A DNA stretch of 64,000 nucleotides from Bombyx mori (GCF_030269925.1 NC_085116.1:1178001-1242000), one strand, 5' to 3'; counted from the stretch's first letter, positions 12,077-24,398 are shown. The notes: generated by a model from the letters alone, not told the origin. Numbers and translations: made by a program.

Positions 12077-12332
12077 ATTTGGTGGTAGGGCGTCTTATAA
12101 GCCCGCACAGGTAGATACCCCCCCCCCCTGTTTCTACCGTGAAGCAGTAATGCGTTTGCGTTCCAAGGGTGGGGCAGTCCTTGTACTATTGAACTGAGAC
12201 AACAAAACTCGTGTCTCAAGTTGTCTGATGGTATTAACGTTGCTAACGTCTGTGAGCCCCGGTAAATACTTAACACCAAGTTAACCAGGACATGACATCA
12301 TCATCCGCTTGAATAAATAAAAGCAATAAAAA
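12077..12332 (+). mobile_element. Decayed SINE, short class
   Basis: Starts near GGTGGTAGGGCGTCTTATAAG, matching the fixed short-class boundary, continues through TTTCTACCGTGAAGCAGTAA and GGTGGGGCAG, and ends in AAGCAATAAAAAA. Contains a 10-base C run at 12119-12128. Diverged throughout. Confidence 0.65.
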
Positions 12333-12601
12333 AGTGGTATAATAAATTAATTAATTACTAAATATAGGTTATGTAGGATGTAAGCAATACGATTGTTTTT
12401 TGGATCAAAATATTTTGTTGTTCGTCATCTACCGATGGTGAAAAGTCGAATCCTGAAAGTCTACTTATACGCTAAGAAGCGATTGAATGGTCCGCTTAAA
12501 ATTTTCTTAAGGCTGTCGTTACAGGAATAGCTACCCTTATTCACGTAACCTTGAGGATTTTTTGAGGTCAAATGCTACATTTTTCAAAACTATTCTCATC
12601 G

Positions 12602-12708
12602 ATTTTTTTTATTGCCCTTGTAGGTAGACGAGCATACGGCCCACCTGATGTTGAGTGGTTACCGTCGCCCATGGACTTCAGCAATGCCAGGGGCAGAGCC
12701 AAGCCGTT
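12602..12708 (-). mobile_element. CR1-like LINE 3' tail
   Basis: TTTTATTGCCCTTGTAGG, GAGCATACGGCCCACCTG, GTGGTTACCGTCGCCCATGG, AGGGGCAGAGCCAAGCCG. This is the reverse complement of the 3' end of the coding CR1-like copy at 31336-31622, severely 5'-truncated. Confidence 0.75.
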
Positions 12709-13116
12709 TTTTCTACAGATGTTGGCCCTGCTGTTTAAATACAAGGATCTTTGTTTAAACACCGTTCTATATTAAGTACATATATGTAGTAATAAGATAC
12801 AAAATGTCCAGCCACCAATTATTATTAAATAGCTTGTTTATTATTGATATAGTTTTTATTAAAACAGAGTAGCAGCGTGTGATTGTTGTGCTGTAGTGTG
12901 CCCATAAATCATGAGTCAGAACGTAATTAATGAAATTTATGTGCCCACATAAATTTTATTTGTGTGCCATAATATTATGTGATGTACGAAAACTGAACGA
13001 ATGAGGTCGCCTTTTTGGGTACCGCATCGACAAAAAAAAACACACATTTTATGTTACACTATGCGTGTATACAGTTTCCTGTTTTGATTTGCTGACGGTA
13101 GAACAATAAATAATTA
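12709..13116. other. Unique DNA
   Basis: No gene recognised; AT-rich. Confidence 0.3.
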
Positions 13117-13536
13117 CTAGAGGTCCCGCATTAGTCGAAATTCGACTATAATTAATTGGTATTGTAAGTTTGTACACTATTATGATTGTATTTTATACTT
13201 CTATAATCACAAATTTCGCCAAGGCTACCCTATAAAAATATATTAATAAAGACAAACAATATTTAATCTATTCTCAATTTAACCACAGACGTCAAGAACA
13301 AAAGTTTGTCAATAAATAGTATGCATGCGTGTGTGCGTCAAATACATGGTATGTAGTGTGCGTAATGTTTTCTTTATTGATTTAATGTATCTTTTATGCA
13401 TTATTCTAAAAAAATATTAGCATTGTGCACTTCTTCTCTATATTCTCTATAAGTGTGGAAAATTTCATTCTCCTCCGTCCGCGCAATTTTCGTAAAAAGG
13501 GATACAAAGTTTTTGCTTCACGTATTAATATATAGA
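13117..13536 (-). mobile_element. Helitron-like element, family 3
   Basis: On the minus strand it runs A|TCTATATATTAATACGTG ... to CTAG|T. Near the 3' end a perfect stem AGTCGAA/TTCGACT sits about 12 nt before CTAG, the Helitron signature. 420 bp, no coding capacity. The second copy, at 61035-61769, has the same ends. Confidence 0.8.
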
Positions 13537-14799
13537 TGCTGTCAGTGATAGATGATATTATTAAGTTCGTCTTCAAGTATAAAAAGAAAATGTGTTGTTG
13601 TGCGTTGTCGATCTGTATGGGCATCAGTAACACGTGAGCCTAAAGCTCCTGCGGCTACGAAGGCAATAAAGAGACAAACTATTATTTGAAAATAATGAAA
13701 AGATAAGCATTTTTTAGTTAATTTCATCAGATTATTTTTTTTGTTGTTATGTAGACCGTACCACCTCTTTGCTAGTTCACAATGTGCAATTGGTCTTTAA
13801 TTTTGGGCTATACCATAAAATAATATTTCTGAAGCCATTCAGGATGCAGGGAAGTCTTCAACTTTTTTTTTTGTCTTCATCTCCAAAGTAATCTTATTTA
13901 CACTACGTGCACGTCGCAACCGAGCCATCTATTTTCACGATGTCCCATCAACGGGAAAACAAAACAAACTCTTTAAAAAAAAAGCAAACAAAACATGGAC
14001 GTAAATCCTAAAATTATCTCGAACGAGATACGACTGACATATTTACGACAATTCAAGACTTTAACTTAATCCCTGCGTGAGGATAGAAGGGACAAGAACC
14101 CTTAACATTCGTCACATAGTGCCACTAAATTATCATACTACGCCATGATATGACGCGGGCCTCCCATTAAAACGCTTTTGATTTAGAATCCTCCATAAAA
14201 TTGATTTATGTTTTCACGCCAACAAAACCCCCTACAGAACTATTATATTAACATTTTCGTGGATAACTTACCCGGCTACGCAGATACGTAACTGCAAATT
14301 AAGTCACGCAATAAACGACTTTAAATAAAACCACTTAGAACTTAAACAATCCTGCATAAGTAGGTTGAACTTATAACGTTTCCTATGGAAAAAAATTATA
14401 CAGTTGCAAGTTTAGAAAAATGATCGATTTAGACTTTACGTTAGCGTGGACAGAGTCGAAAGTTGAATGCTCGTGTGTTGTTGTTGGTCAAACCATTGTT
14501 TTTGAATATTGGTGTTCTATAATTTTACTGTAGCTTCCAAGTTGTGATTCTGTACAGAAACACAATTACAAAATGTATTTCTTTAATTCAGTAGGTGTCG
14601 ATTTGTAATTCCGCCCTTTCTATTCATCGCCATCCTATGGTTAGGAACTGCAGGGTGATCATTCATAGTCTTCATTTGATTGATTCAAGGTTAGAGCTGT
14701 AGGCTGATGAGCTTGCAGTCAAGGTAATTTAAACAGCGAAAATTGTACCGCGCTGGTTTTAAATCGCAAATTCAAATCAATCAATTTAAATCAAAAAAT
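13537..14799. other. Unique AT-rich stretch
   Basis: No recognisable gene, RNA or repeat. Confidence 0.3.
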
Positions 14800-15048
14800 A
14801 TTTACTAGTGGTAGGACCTCTTGTGAATCCGCACGGGTAGGTACCACCATCCTGCCTATTTCTGCCGTGAAGCAGTAATGCGTTTCGGTTTGAAGGGTGG
14901 GGCAGCCGTTGTAACTGTACTGAGACCTTAGAACTGATATCTCAAGGTGGGTGGCGCATTTACGTTGTAGATGTCTATGGGCTCCAGTAACCAATTAACA
15001 CCAGGTGGGCTGTGAGTTCGTCTAACTATATAAACAGTAAAAAAAAAA
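14800..15048 (+). mobile_element. SINE, short class
   Basis: Starts exactly at TTTACTAGTGGTAGGACC and ends in AACAGTAAAAAAAAAA. Body intact, tRNA-like head absent. Confidence 0.85.
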
Positions 15049-16492
15049 CCACAGCGACAATACTGCCTCCCTCAAACAATTCACAAACTAAATTTGCATT
15101 ACTTTGTAGTAAAATTGAGTCTCAGTATTATCCTTAAATAGTCTATTTAGTGTTTATGATACAAGTTTGTCCGTGTGCTGCTCGGTTCTCGTAAACAAAA
15201 AGCATATAAACTTATAAACATGGGCGTGTCACGCTTGTAGCTTTTAATCGTAGAGTGATCCCGAAAAAAAACGCTTGTAACGAATAAATCAGACGCACCG
15301 CTGTAGCTTGAAAGTATTTTATACCATTTTACGATTGACTACGATTGGTGACACGATATTTCGTCTGTAGCGTCATAAAGCGACGGTCTCACGATTGGAC
15401 GACTTGCATTAAACCTTTTATATTATTGTCTGTCCATTTTACGACGTACTCCGGTAGTAAAACATAGAGGTGTCAATCGTTCGGATGGTCAAAGCCAGTA
15501 ATATAAATTGTTAGGACGCTGCCTTATAATAAAATTAATAAAAACTAGTTGTTATTTGTGTCGATTGCTAAGTGCAAATATATTTTAAATCGAAATGATT
15601 TTCGAAAAGTATTTAGCTCTTTATTTAAAAAAAAAAGATTCAATCATTTCAGTCGATGCAATTTAAAAATATCATTTATATTAAAATTTAATTTGTATTT
15701 TAAAGAATAATTTGGCACTCAACTTTTACGATTTGAACCAGTTAATTATTCAATTGACATTTATATTTCGATTGATTCAATAAAAACCTCAAATTAATAA
15801 CTTTTCATGCTACACCATCAAATTTGATGTGCGAATTTCAACTTTAAGTCAAGGCCGGTGCGGTGAACTCTTATAAAAACGAGATTCGAAAGAATTTCAA
15901 CTAAAGTGGTTTTTTATTAAATCTGATAAATAAACTGGCGGATTTAATTCAAACAAAATTAAGGACATTAGCAATGCCAGCTGCCACCATGCTGCCAATC
16001 GGGAGTACGTGAAAACACCTGTAGTTTACATAACGGTGTATATATTTCAAAATGATGTCTAATGGTGCTTGACTTAACATGGAATAGATGCATAGAGGCA
16101 CCGAGAACTGCTTAGCTTGATTTCGCATCTTTCTTATTACACAACAGAACGAAACATTAAAACACAAGAATGCTGCGTACAACATGCGAAGTTGTTCGTT
16201 TCGCAAAGTTCCCGGGGAGCAAGGCGTCCCCTCACCTACATAAATCAATTTGTCAATGACGTGACGTGAGACTTGCACACGTGCACAATATGCGTTTCTG
16301 TGTTTATATGTCTTATAGCACGTGTAATGTGATGTTGTATTTGTGTTTGTGTGTGTGTTAATGTAAATTTAAAAGTATATGTGTTTCTAAATTTAATTTT
16401 TAAGTTTTTCTTGACTTGGCGCGGTTGATGCACGTCCTGTAAAAGGATAATGATAGTCCTATTCCATTGACTCTTGAGACTAGTTTTTTGTT
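15049..16492. other. Unique DNA with one unrecognised ORF
   Basis: The longest frame is 109 codons at 15949-16278 (-), ending ...GSMVAAGIANVLNFV. It has hydrophobic patches but no family I recognise, and no supporting start or splice context. The rest is featureless, apart from a short TGTG-rich run at 16335-16360. Confidence 0.3.
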
Positions 16493-16630
16493 TGGTAACT
16501 ATACTGATACCTTAGAACTTATATCTCAAGGTGGGTAGCGCACTTACGCTGCAGATGTCTATGGGCTCCGATAACCACTTAACACCAGGTGGGCCGCGAG
16601 CTCGTCCACAAACCTAAGCAATAAAAAAAA
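16493..16630 (+). mobile_element. SINE tail fragment
   Basis: Last about 135 bp of the SINE from GGTAACTATACTGATACC to AAGCAATAAAAAAAA. Confidence 0.75.
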
Positions 16631-16765
16631 TATCTCGGCGACTTTACCATTAGATGACACCAACTCATGAAGTGATTGAAAGTTTGTGATTTTTACTCGA
16701 AACTCTTTGGACATGGGTGAAAATATGTATAAAAATATGGTTGTGGGTTGGTTTTTATTTTTCTA

Positions 16766-17177
16766 CTAGCGGCCCGCTCCGGCTTCGCTCGGGTCTAACA
16801 AAAGCTTCAACGATATTTCACGTTGTTTTGCGGCAGAACTATAATAGTCAGTCATATGCTGTTGCGACATTTTTTGTAAATAATAATATGTTTTACAAAG
16901 TCGCAGTACATTATTTTATTCTATCATCAATAGTTTTCGCAAGGCGCGCGATGTAAAGAATATTTTAGGTATTTTTTTTACACCTTGGAGTACATTATTG
17001 GAGTCTTAGTATAATTTTCAGTCATAATTTTTTTCAAAATAGATTATAGCCTATGTCACTCGGGAATAGTGTAGCTTCCAAACAGTGAAAGAATTTTTCA
17101 AATCAGTTCAGTAGTTTCGGAGCCTATTCAATACAAACAAACAAACAAATCTTTCCTCTTTATAATAGTAGTATAGA
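16766..17177 (-). mobile_element. Helitron-like element, family 1, intact ends
   Basis: Minus strand: A|TCTATACTACTATTATAAAG at one end and AGCGGGCCGCTAG|T at the other, with the small perfect stem AGCGG/CCGCT next to the terminal AG. Host bases A and T flank the ends as expected. Non-autonomous, 412 bp; the sister copy at 1890-2320 is about 85% similar by eye. Confidence 0.8.
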
Positions 17178-17636
17178 TGTAAGGAGCTGTAAAAATTAAA
17201 TAAAAGTACATCTAGTTGTATTGACGATTTTGTAATAATAGTCAAAAAAATCATTCAACGTAGGTATGTATATATGAAATATCACGCATGCAAATGCAAA
17301 ACTTACGCTTAATCATTCAGACTGTATCATTCTTCAATGGTTCCTTTATGTAGATTTAATGGCGTTTGTTAATGGCATTTGTATGGCTGGAATTGATTCG
17401 TATTTTATTGGTAATGAAAAATACACATCTATCTTAGTTAATTTTAAAAACTTAGTTGCCTGAGTTGGTACGTTGGACTACTTCGGCTAATGTAGTCGTT
17501 TGCGAAAAATGCTACTTTACTAGAGTAGCTCCGTCCGCTGTTAGCTGGTACAAGCAGACAGTGAAGACCATAACGTGAAGATCTAGCATTAGGTCTCAAT
17601 TGTTTTAGTAAAATGAAATAGTTTTCTGTTATTTTC
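17178..17636. other. Unique DNA
   Basis: Nothing recognised. Confidence 0.3.
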
Positions 17637-17639
17637 CAT

Positions 17640-18077
17640 TTTTTTTGTTCTTGCTTAGTTGAGTTGACGAGCTCACAGCCCACCTGGTGTTAAGTGGTTA
17701 CTGGAACCCATAGACATCTATAACGTAAATGCGCCACCAACCGAGAGATAAGTTCTAAGGTCTCAGTCTAGTTACAACGGCTGCCTCACCCTTCAAACCG
17801 AAACGCATTACTGCTTCACGGGAGAAATAGGTGGGGTGGTGGTAAGTACCCGTGCGGACTCACAAGAGGTCCTACCACCAGTAATTACGCAAATGACAAT
17901 TTTGCGGGTTTGATTTTTATTACACGATGTTATTCCTTCACCGTGGAAGTCAATCGTGAACATTTGTTGAGTACGTATTTCATTAGAAAAATTGGTACCC
18001 GCCTGCGGGATTCGAACACCGGTGCATCATTACACACGAATGCACCGGACGTCTTATCCTTTAGGCCATGACGACTT
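17640..18077 (-). mobile_element. Full-length tRNA-headed SINE
   Basis: Complete copy. Read on the minus strand, it starts GAAGTCGTCATGGCCTAAAG (A-box-like TGGCCTAAAGG), then the B box GTTCGAATCCC, both typical of pol III promoters, and ends in an A-rich tail. The head resembles tRNA-Arg (GGCCTAAAGGATAAGACGTC). Good reference for the family. Confidence 0.9.
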
Positions 18078-18202
18078 CAAAAGTTTCAGTAGTATTACAA
18101 GTACTAGTATCTTATAATAACAATCAGACACACACTCATTTAATTTTAAGTAGACCTCAATCTAAATCAAGAAATAAAACCATTCTTTATCTGTGTTGAT
18201 TA

Positions 18203-18444
18203 GAACGACAAACGATTGAGTCATATGCCGCAGTACTTGAAGAACTTGAAGTAAATGGAGTACAACGTAGCATTGACGTGTCAAAGAATAGCGAGTTTAT
18301 AGAAGAGGCTAAATCTAAAAGTGGACAAGAAATACAATCGCCTACAGAAACGCAAATCAACGAATAGTAAAATATTTCCATCAACGACTAGCCGTCAAAT
18401 AAATTCGTGCTGTCCAAATAAATTATCAAAAAAAAAAAAAAAAC
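18203..18444 (+). other. Unidentified ORF end followed by poly(A)
   Basis: A 55-codon open stretch (18203-18367; acidic, with YAAVLEELEVNGVQRSIDV and a QSPTETQINE C-terminus) begins after a pyrimidine-rich run ending TTAG, which resembles a splice acceptor. It ends in TAG, is followed by AATAAA, and about 10 bp later by 16 A. This could be the 3' end of a retrotransposed transcript, a genuine last exon, or chance. No family recognised. Confidence 0.3.
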
Positions 18445-19028
18445 AACGTAATGACGAAACACATAATTTATTTTGTTTTCGGTATTATCAGACTATTGAT
18501 TAATGCTCGTAATAAATATTATGAGCGACGACAGTTGGAAATTGTGTAACACACAACAGAACAGTGCGTTATTGACCATTTCGTCGGAGCTAAATCTTTG
18601 ATAGATTTTGTTTTGATAGCCGATAATGGTGCTTTACATGTTTCCTTTTGCGTCTTGCCTAATTCTAATGCGAAGGAAACTTGTCTCCCGAATTGGAGGG
18701 TGAATGATTATTCATTATCCAATACCACTATTTTTAAAAACTCATTAATTTTTAGTGCTACCTGTCATTTACTTGCCAATAAAGGTAATGGAAAATATCT
18801 TGATCTTTCTTGTTTTTTTTTATGCAAAAAAGTAGCATTTCAAAGAACGTGACATAGTTAACGATCGCATTTGATGCTATAAAACATTATGAATGTTATA
18901 TAGATTTCGATAGATTAAGCGTGGCTAATGCACGTACTTATTCGTATGTAACTTTTCTCTTAGGATCTTCCATTGAGTATCCAATTTTGTGTTCGAATCT
19001 TAAAAATATCGACTGTAGATTTTTGTTA
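18445..19028. other. Unique DNA
   Basis: An 84-codon ORF at 18598-18852 (+) has no recognisable domain. Otherwise nothing. Confidence 0.3.
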
Positions 19029-19203
19029 GCAACGTGAATGCCGCCACTCACTTTAAGACGTGAGGTCTAAGTCTCCGTTTTTATAGTAGCTCATCCCAGT
19101 GGCCCCACTTTTTAAATCGAAACTCATTACGGCTTCGCGACAGATGGCAAGGCGGTGGTACCTACCCGTGCGGACTCACGAGACGCTTTATCACCAGTAA
19201 TTC
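19029..19203 (-). mobile_element. SINE fragment, head-less
   Basis: Diverged minus-orientation body from CCGCCACTCAC to ATCACCAGTAATT, stopping at the short-class boundary; tail lost. Confidence 0.65.
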
Positions 19204-19729
19204 TGTTAGACCGCTTGGTTGTAATATCTCGTTGTGTTTGATTAAATTGTTTGCAAGGCGTCGTTGAGTGATACCTATACATTTCCGAATCTCACAAGTG
19301 AGGGTAAATCCAGGACCGCTAGCCTGTAGCAGTTAGTGGTAATAATTTGTTACTTTGGCAAAAAATCTCATCTAACACAATACGCTGATACATCTGTACA
19401 AACACGAAACCGTGAAAAATTCTGTCCGTACATAACGCCGTTTATTAGAAATATTTGTGGCAATAATTCTTCGATACCCTTACAACGGGATTGTAAATGA
19501 AACGATCGTCCGATTACTGTACGTGTTTACTCAATAATTCGATACGACGTGCTTCTTGGTGCAATATCATAAGTGGCAGCGGGCTTTGTAAGGTCGAATG
19601 ACTTTTGGCTTTCGGTTTGAAATCAGAAATTCAAAAATGTACAACCTTCTGGGTTCTGGAGTCGTTATGATACAAAAAAATTTAGGTTACGATATCATGT
19701 GTTAAGGAGTGGTGACACCAACACCAGAA
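19204..19729. other. Unique DNA
   Basis: Nothing recognised. Confidence 0.3.
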
Positions 19730-20171
19730 GTTGAGGTCGTCGTGGCCTAAAGGATAAGACGTCCGGTGCATTCGTATCTAGCGATGCAACGGTGTCCGAA
19801 TCCCGCAGGCGGGTACCAATTTTTCTACTGAAATACTTAACAAATATTCACAGTTGATTTCCACGGTGAAGGAATAACATCGTGTAATAAAAATCAAATC
19901 CACAAAATTATAATTTGCGTATACAAAATTATAATTACTGGTAGTAGTACCTCTTGTGAGTCCGCACGGGTAAGTACCCTGCCTATTTCTGCCATGAAGC
20001 AGTAATGTGTTTCGTTTTGAAGGGGGGGGCAGCCGTTGTAACTATACTGAGACCTTAGAACTTATATCTCAAGGTGGGTGGCACATTTACGTTGTAGATG
20101 TCTTTGAGCTCCAGTAACCACTTAACACCAGGTGGGCTGTGAGCTCGTCCGCCGGTCTAAGCAATAAAAAA
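19730..20171 (+). mobile_element. Full-length tRNA-headed SINE
   Basis: Complete plus-orientation copy: GTCGTCGTGGCCTAAAGGA (A box), a mutated B box (GTGTCCGAATCCCG), body, and AAGCAATAAAAAAAA. The junction palindrome is locally duplicated (two CAAAATTATAATT units at about 19905-19937). Confidence 0.9.
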
Positions 20172-21080
20172 AATACATGCATCTGATTACGTACTGCTTT
20201 GATTGTACAAACAATAAAAAGTAGTAGGTACTTTGTCGACGCCAACAAAACGCGTGCTTGTCGTGACTTGAGTCACGCCGAGCATCGCTTGCGATCCGGC
20301 TACGACTCGTCATTTCTCGCATTGTCGTAATCCGCTGATTTACTAGCGACATTAATCAGGTTGACGGCCGATAGGGACTAAATCACTGCCACACAAACTC
20401 GATCCTTCAACAACGCCCGTGTAACAACTACATAAGCATCAAAATAGCTCATCAATGAATCCTTTAATTTTGTACACATCACACTACTGCATGTTATTGC
20501 TTGTAATTCTTTTTGCGAAAATTTTGTGCAAGATACAACGTTTTTTTGTTTGTTTCGTCAGTCGCTCTATTCGTCAGTTGACAGTTGTCTGATTTATGCC
20601 GGCCGTTTCCTGTTATGCCGGTTAAGAGGGTTTGACTGTAACGCGAGAATTTCTAGTGTTGATTTACAGCGTCATTGTTACAAAGCTTATTAATTGGGCG
20701 AAACGATTTTTTTTAACGTATGTTATTTTATCAAACGACTTATCGCTCTATTCATTATCGAATTAAGGGAATTTTCCGATGAATGTAGAATACAACATGC
20801 ACAATAATATTTAATGTGAATAGAAATAGCAGTGTTATCGCTTTTAAATACTAAAGTCCGGTGTATTATCTTTATGAATGAATGATTAGACCTAAAAATA
20901 GCAATTTTCTTCGAAAAATATGGCGGCGATTACGACAATTTTTATTTTCGCTAAATAATCCATCAATTGATTATGAAAACATATTAAGCAAGTGACAGCA
21001 GCATAAAGTGTGTTTCAGTCATAAAATTTGGTAGAATTATCTTAAGCTGTAAGATCTTTATAGCATCTAATGTAATTTTC
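20172..21080. other. Unique DNA
   Basis: No gene recognised. A CGTCAGTTGACAGTTGTC patch at about 20573-20590 resembles the TGACAG clusters elsewhere. Confidence 0.3.
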
Positions 21081-21400
21081 TTTTTTTTTTTTGGTTCCGA
21101 GGAAATCCCCTAACTTCCGCCTATGCGCTGGAGGCTGTAGGTATTAGAATTAGGTATTAAAATCCTCAGTCGTTCATCAACCCGCGACCTTACTCCCAGG
21201 ATTCCTCGCTGGGTTAAGAAATAGTGTTGCTCTTTCGAAAGACGCGTGTAGAGCATCTTACACTTCGTTTTTTTGGCCATCTTCGTCAGTCTGCAAAATG
21301 ACATATGGAGGGGACTCAAAACACTTAGATGGCTAGGTTACGAGCGAAATTCCTATGCCGGCCCTCTACTCGAAGGTGGCGGCTACACGCGGCTGGCTGG
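21081..21400 (-). mobile_element. R1-clade LINE 3' UTR, decayed
   Basis: Begins with a 12-base T run (poly(A) on the minus strand). GACATATGGAGGGGACTC followed by AACACTTAGATGGC matches the region just after the stop codon of the R1-clade element (36640-36665). Homology to 36480-36660 is patchy, so this is an older or sister-family copy. Confidence 0.6.
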
Positions 21401-22199
21401 CAACTGGTAATCGATATTCAATATTCTAATCCTGCTGACGGAGTGCCAATCCAGCAATAGCAAGACAAGCTACTTGTAAAAGTTATCAACTCAAGCTACG
21501 ACCAGCGTATCGTCTTCGCGACATATAACGCGGAAATCCGGAAGTGAGGGACTTCTTAGCATTCAGTCATATCTGATGTTCTACAGAAGAGGCCCAAAGA
21601 CTAGGTAATTAATTACCACGATGAGAAAATGGCTCTTTTGTTGTTAAGTTCACCAGCGGCCAAAGTCATTTCAATAGAAATCATAAAAATTGCATTGACT
21701 TATGGGTAATTGAAAGTTTGAATTTCGCATTTAATGCCTTGTATTTCTGTTCATAAACAGTGCATGCGTACGCTCAAGCGTCTCAAATGAGGTGCCAGGC
21801 TTGGTCTGCTCATGAGGTCTCATGAGACCAAAGTATTGGCAAAATTCAGCACAAGTTTTAAAGCCCAACGCTTTGAAGCTTACATAAAAACTAAACAAAT
21901 CATTAGTCAAGTAGATCAATACTCACTGAGTAAGTTAAATCCAATTGTTCTTATATGTATCGTTCTTATTAAAGTTTAACAGACGAGATAAAATGTGTTT
22001 TTCAAAAAGGATTTACGAAGTGCCCATCTAGACAAAACGCAGCTATCACTTTAATAGAAGATGTCCGAGCTACACAGAGAGAGAGAGACACAGAGGGATG
22101 TGACTGGTGAAACGGAGATATGAATTGATTTAAAAAAATAATATGTTGGATTTAATACGTTGCATAAAATAATCCGTAAAAATAATATTTATAATATTA
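21401..22199. other. Unique DNA
   Basis: A short GAGAGAGAGACACAGAG run near 22077. No gene recognised. Confidence 0.3.
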
Positions 22200-22483
22200 T
22201 TAGCTGACCCGGCAGACATCGTAGTGCCTCAATCGATAAATAAAAGACCTAAAGTTTTCTATAAAATAAACTTAAAACAAACAAAAGGAATCCGTCCGAC
22301 GGGGGACACATCAAAGGAAAAACAAAATTGTTATTTTTATTTAATTCCGAGCATTTTCATATTTATCTACCTTTTAGACCTTCTCTGGACTTCTACAAAT
22401 AATTCAAGACCAAAATTAGCCAAATCGGTCCAGCCGTTCTCGAGTTTTAGCGAGACTAACGAACAGCAATTCATTTATATAGA
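22200..22483 (-). mobile_element. Helitron-like element, family 2
   Basis: Minus strand: A|TCTATATAAATGAATTGCTG ... GCCGGGTCAGCTAA|T. 284 bp, non-coding. Two more copies lie at 23176-23458 and 27765-28136. Confidence 0.75.
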
Positions 22484-22556
22484 TGTGGAACTATTTGGGC
22501 GTAGTGGTCTAACTACTAAGGTGTCGCAGTACTGATGGCGAGTCCATCTAGGAAGG

Positions 22557-22759
22557 GGGGAGGGTGATGGGAGAGAGGTGCTCGGCACTAAACGCTTCGC
22601 TCTCCCCCCTTTGCCTTTTCATGAGTTCTATCTCATACGAGGCTCGGACGTGGGTTGTTGAGCGATAGGAGGTTTTAGTCAGTTCGACTCCGACATACCC
22701 CGCCCGCCATCTCCAGTGTAGGGGTGGGAGTCCGGCGATTTCCAACTGACCAAACAAAA
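22557..22759 (+). mobile_element. R1-clade LINE, 3' UTR-only copy with target duplication
   Basis: Reverse-complement match to the 3' UTR of the R1-clade element at 36198-36390 (CCCATCAC/GGGTGATGGGAG, CATGAGTTCTATCTC, GTCGGAGTC/GACTCCGAC, GGGAGTCCGGCGATTTCC), ending in AAACAAAA. It is flanked by a perfect 16-bp direct repeat AGTCCATCTAGGAAGG at 22541-22556 and 22760-22775. Confidence 0.85.
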
Positions 22760-22775
22760 AGTCCATCTAGGAAGG

Positions 22776-23175
22776 AGTCTAGGAAATTTGCACTTGCATC
22801 GTAGTTCGGACCGAATGATATATTTCTCTTCAAGAGCGATCCCACAAACTCCTTTCTATAAGAATTTAAGTTTGTTTCATTAGAACATTACATAACTGAT
22901 GTTTCATGAAATCAACATAATATACAAATACAAATGGAAAGCTTTCCGAACGTCGGCTAAAATACCAAATTGTAACGTCGTTCAGTACTGAGTCCCCGTA
23001 ATGGTCTATAAATCTAAAACTTACTCCTATAGTAAATCAAGTTGATGTGACGGAGGGAGAGAATTAAAAAAATATGTGCTGATTAGCGATCCTTTGTGAA
23101 CTTTTCGCGTTGTTAGTATTAAATAAAGCTATTATAAGAGTTAAGCTTAGTTTGTAAAGTTTATTTTATTGATGA
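22776..23175. other. Unique DNA
   Basis: Nothing recognised. Confidence 0.3.
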
Positions 23176-23458
23176 CTAGCTGACCCGGCAGACTTCCTAG
23201 TGCCTCAATCGATAAAAACGTTTGTATAATAAAACTCAAAACAAACAAAAGGAATCTGTCCAACGGGGGGGGACATCAAAGAAAAAACAAAATTGTTTAT
23301 TTTTATTTAATTCCGAGCATTTTCATATTTATCTTCCTTTTAAGCCTTCTCTGGACTTTCACAAATAATTCAAGACCAACATTAGCCAAATCGGTCCAGC
23401 CATTCTCGAGTTTTAGCGAGACTAACGAACAGCAATTCATTTTTATATATTATATAGA
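23176..23458 (-). mobile_element. Helitron-like element, family 2
   Basis: Same family and orientation as 22200-22483. The left end CTAG is intact (plus strand A|CTAGCTGACCCGGCAGAC); the right end is TATATAGA next to a short AGATAGAAGATA run, so the last bases are uncertain. Confidence 0.75.
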
Positions 23459-23597
23459 AGATAGAAGATAAAAGACGGGTAGAAGAGCTTACGGTATATC
23501 CGGAGGTGGTTAGCTAAGGAATTAAATATTTGACTGAAAATGCAGTTACTGACCTTAATTCGTCCGGTCAAAGCACATTAAATTAATTTAATTACAT

Positions 23598-23643
23598 TTC
23601 GCGATACTCTTGTCTCAAAAGCTTCAGACAAGAGTATCGCGAA
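23598..23643. repeat. Perfect 18-bp inverted repeat, 10-base loop
   Basis: Arms TTCGCGATACTCTTGTCT (23598-23615) and its exact complement (23626-23643) around CAAAAGCTTC. Not part of any recognised repeat. Confidence 0.85.
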
Positions 23644-23957
23644 TTATTTGAGTTCCGTAATTTCCTTTTAAGATTCCAACACCCAACATTGGAGTAGAGT
23701 TCATGGATAATGCGTTGCCTAACTTTTGCCATGTACCATGAGGCTTTCATGGGTTTTCCGTGGCGTTACGCATGTTCATTTTAAATGAGAAGACTCCCCA
23801 ATAGTGGACAGTGGCTTGACTGTATCCCTGACAATGCTGTGTCCACGAGTGACTCACTAAAATGTCATCTGGTGTGTCGTAAATTAAACAAGAGTCACAT
23901 AACTATTTTAGGATAGAAAATCGGATTTGAATCGGAAAATAGAAAATCAAATGCACC
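23644..23957. other. Unique DNA
   Basis: Nothing recognised. Confidence 0.3.
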
Positions 23958-24398
23958 TTTTTTATTTTTTTATTGCTTAGATGGGTGGACGATCCCACAG
24001 CCCACCTGGTGTTAAGTGGTTACCGGAGCTCTTAGACATCTACAACGTAAATGTGCCACCCACCTTGAGATATAAGTTCTATGGTCTCAGTATAGTTACA
24101 ACGGTTCCCCCACCCTTCAAACCGAAACGCACTATTGCTTTACGGCAGAAATAGGCAGGGTTGTGGTACATACCCGTGCGGACTCTCAAGAGGTCCTACC
24201 ACCAGTAATTACGCAAATTATAATTTTGCGCATTTGATTTTTATTACACGATGTTATTCCTTCATCGTGGAAGTCAATCGTGAACATTTGACAAGTACGT
24301 ATTTCATTAGAAAAATTGATACCCGCCTGCGGGATTCGAACACCGGTGCATCGTTACGAATGGACTGGACGTCTTATCCTTTAGCCTTTAGGCCTTGA
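23958..24398 (-). mobile_element. Full-length tRNA-headed SINE
   Basis: Complete in minus orientation with B-box complement GGGATTCGAACACC and a head in which TTTAGCC/TTTAGGCC is locally duplicated at the very 5' end. Confidence 0.88.

Noticed and set aside
19741..19810. Possible tRNA-Arg gene
   Set aside because: A and B boxes are present but the cloverleaf is not complete and the sequence continues into the SINE body; it is the SINE head. The same applies at 44983, 63216 and the minus-strand copies.
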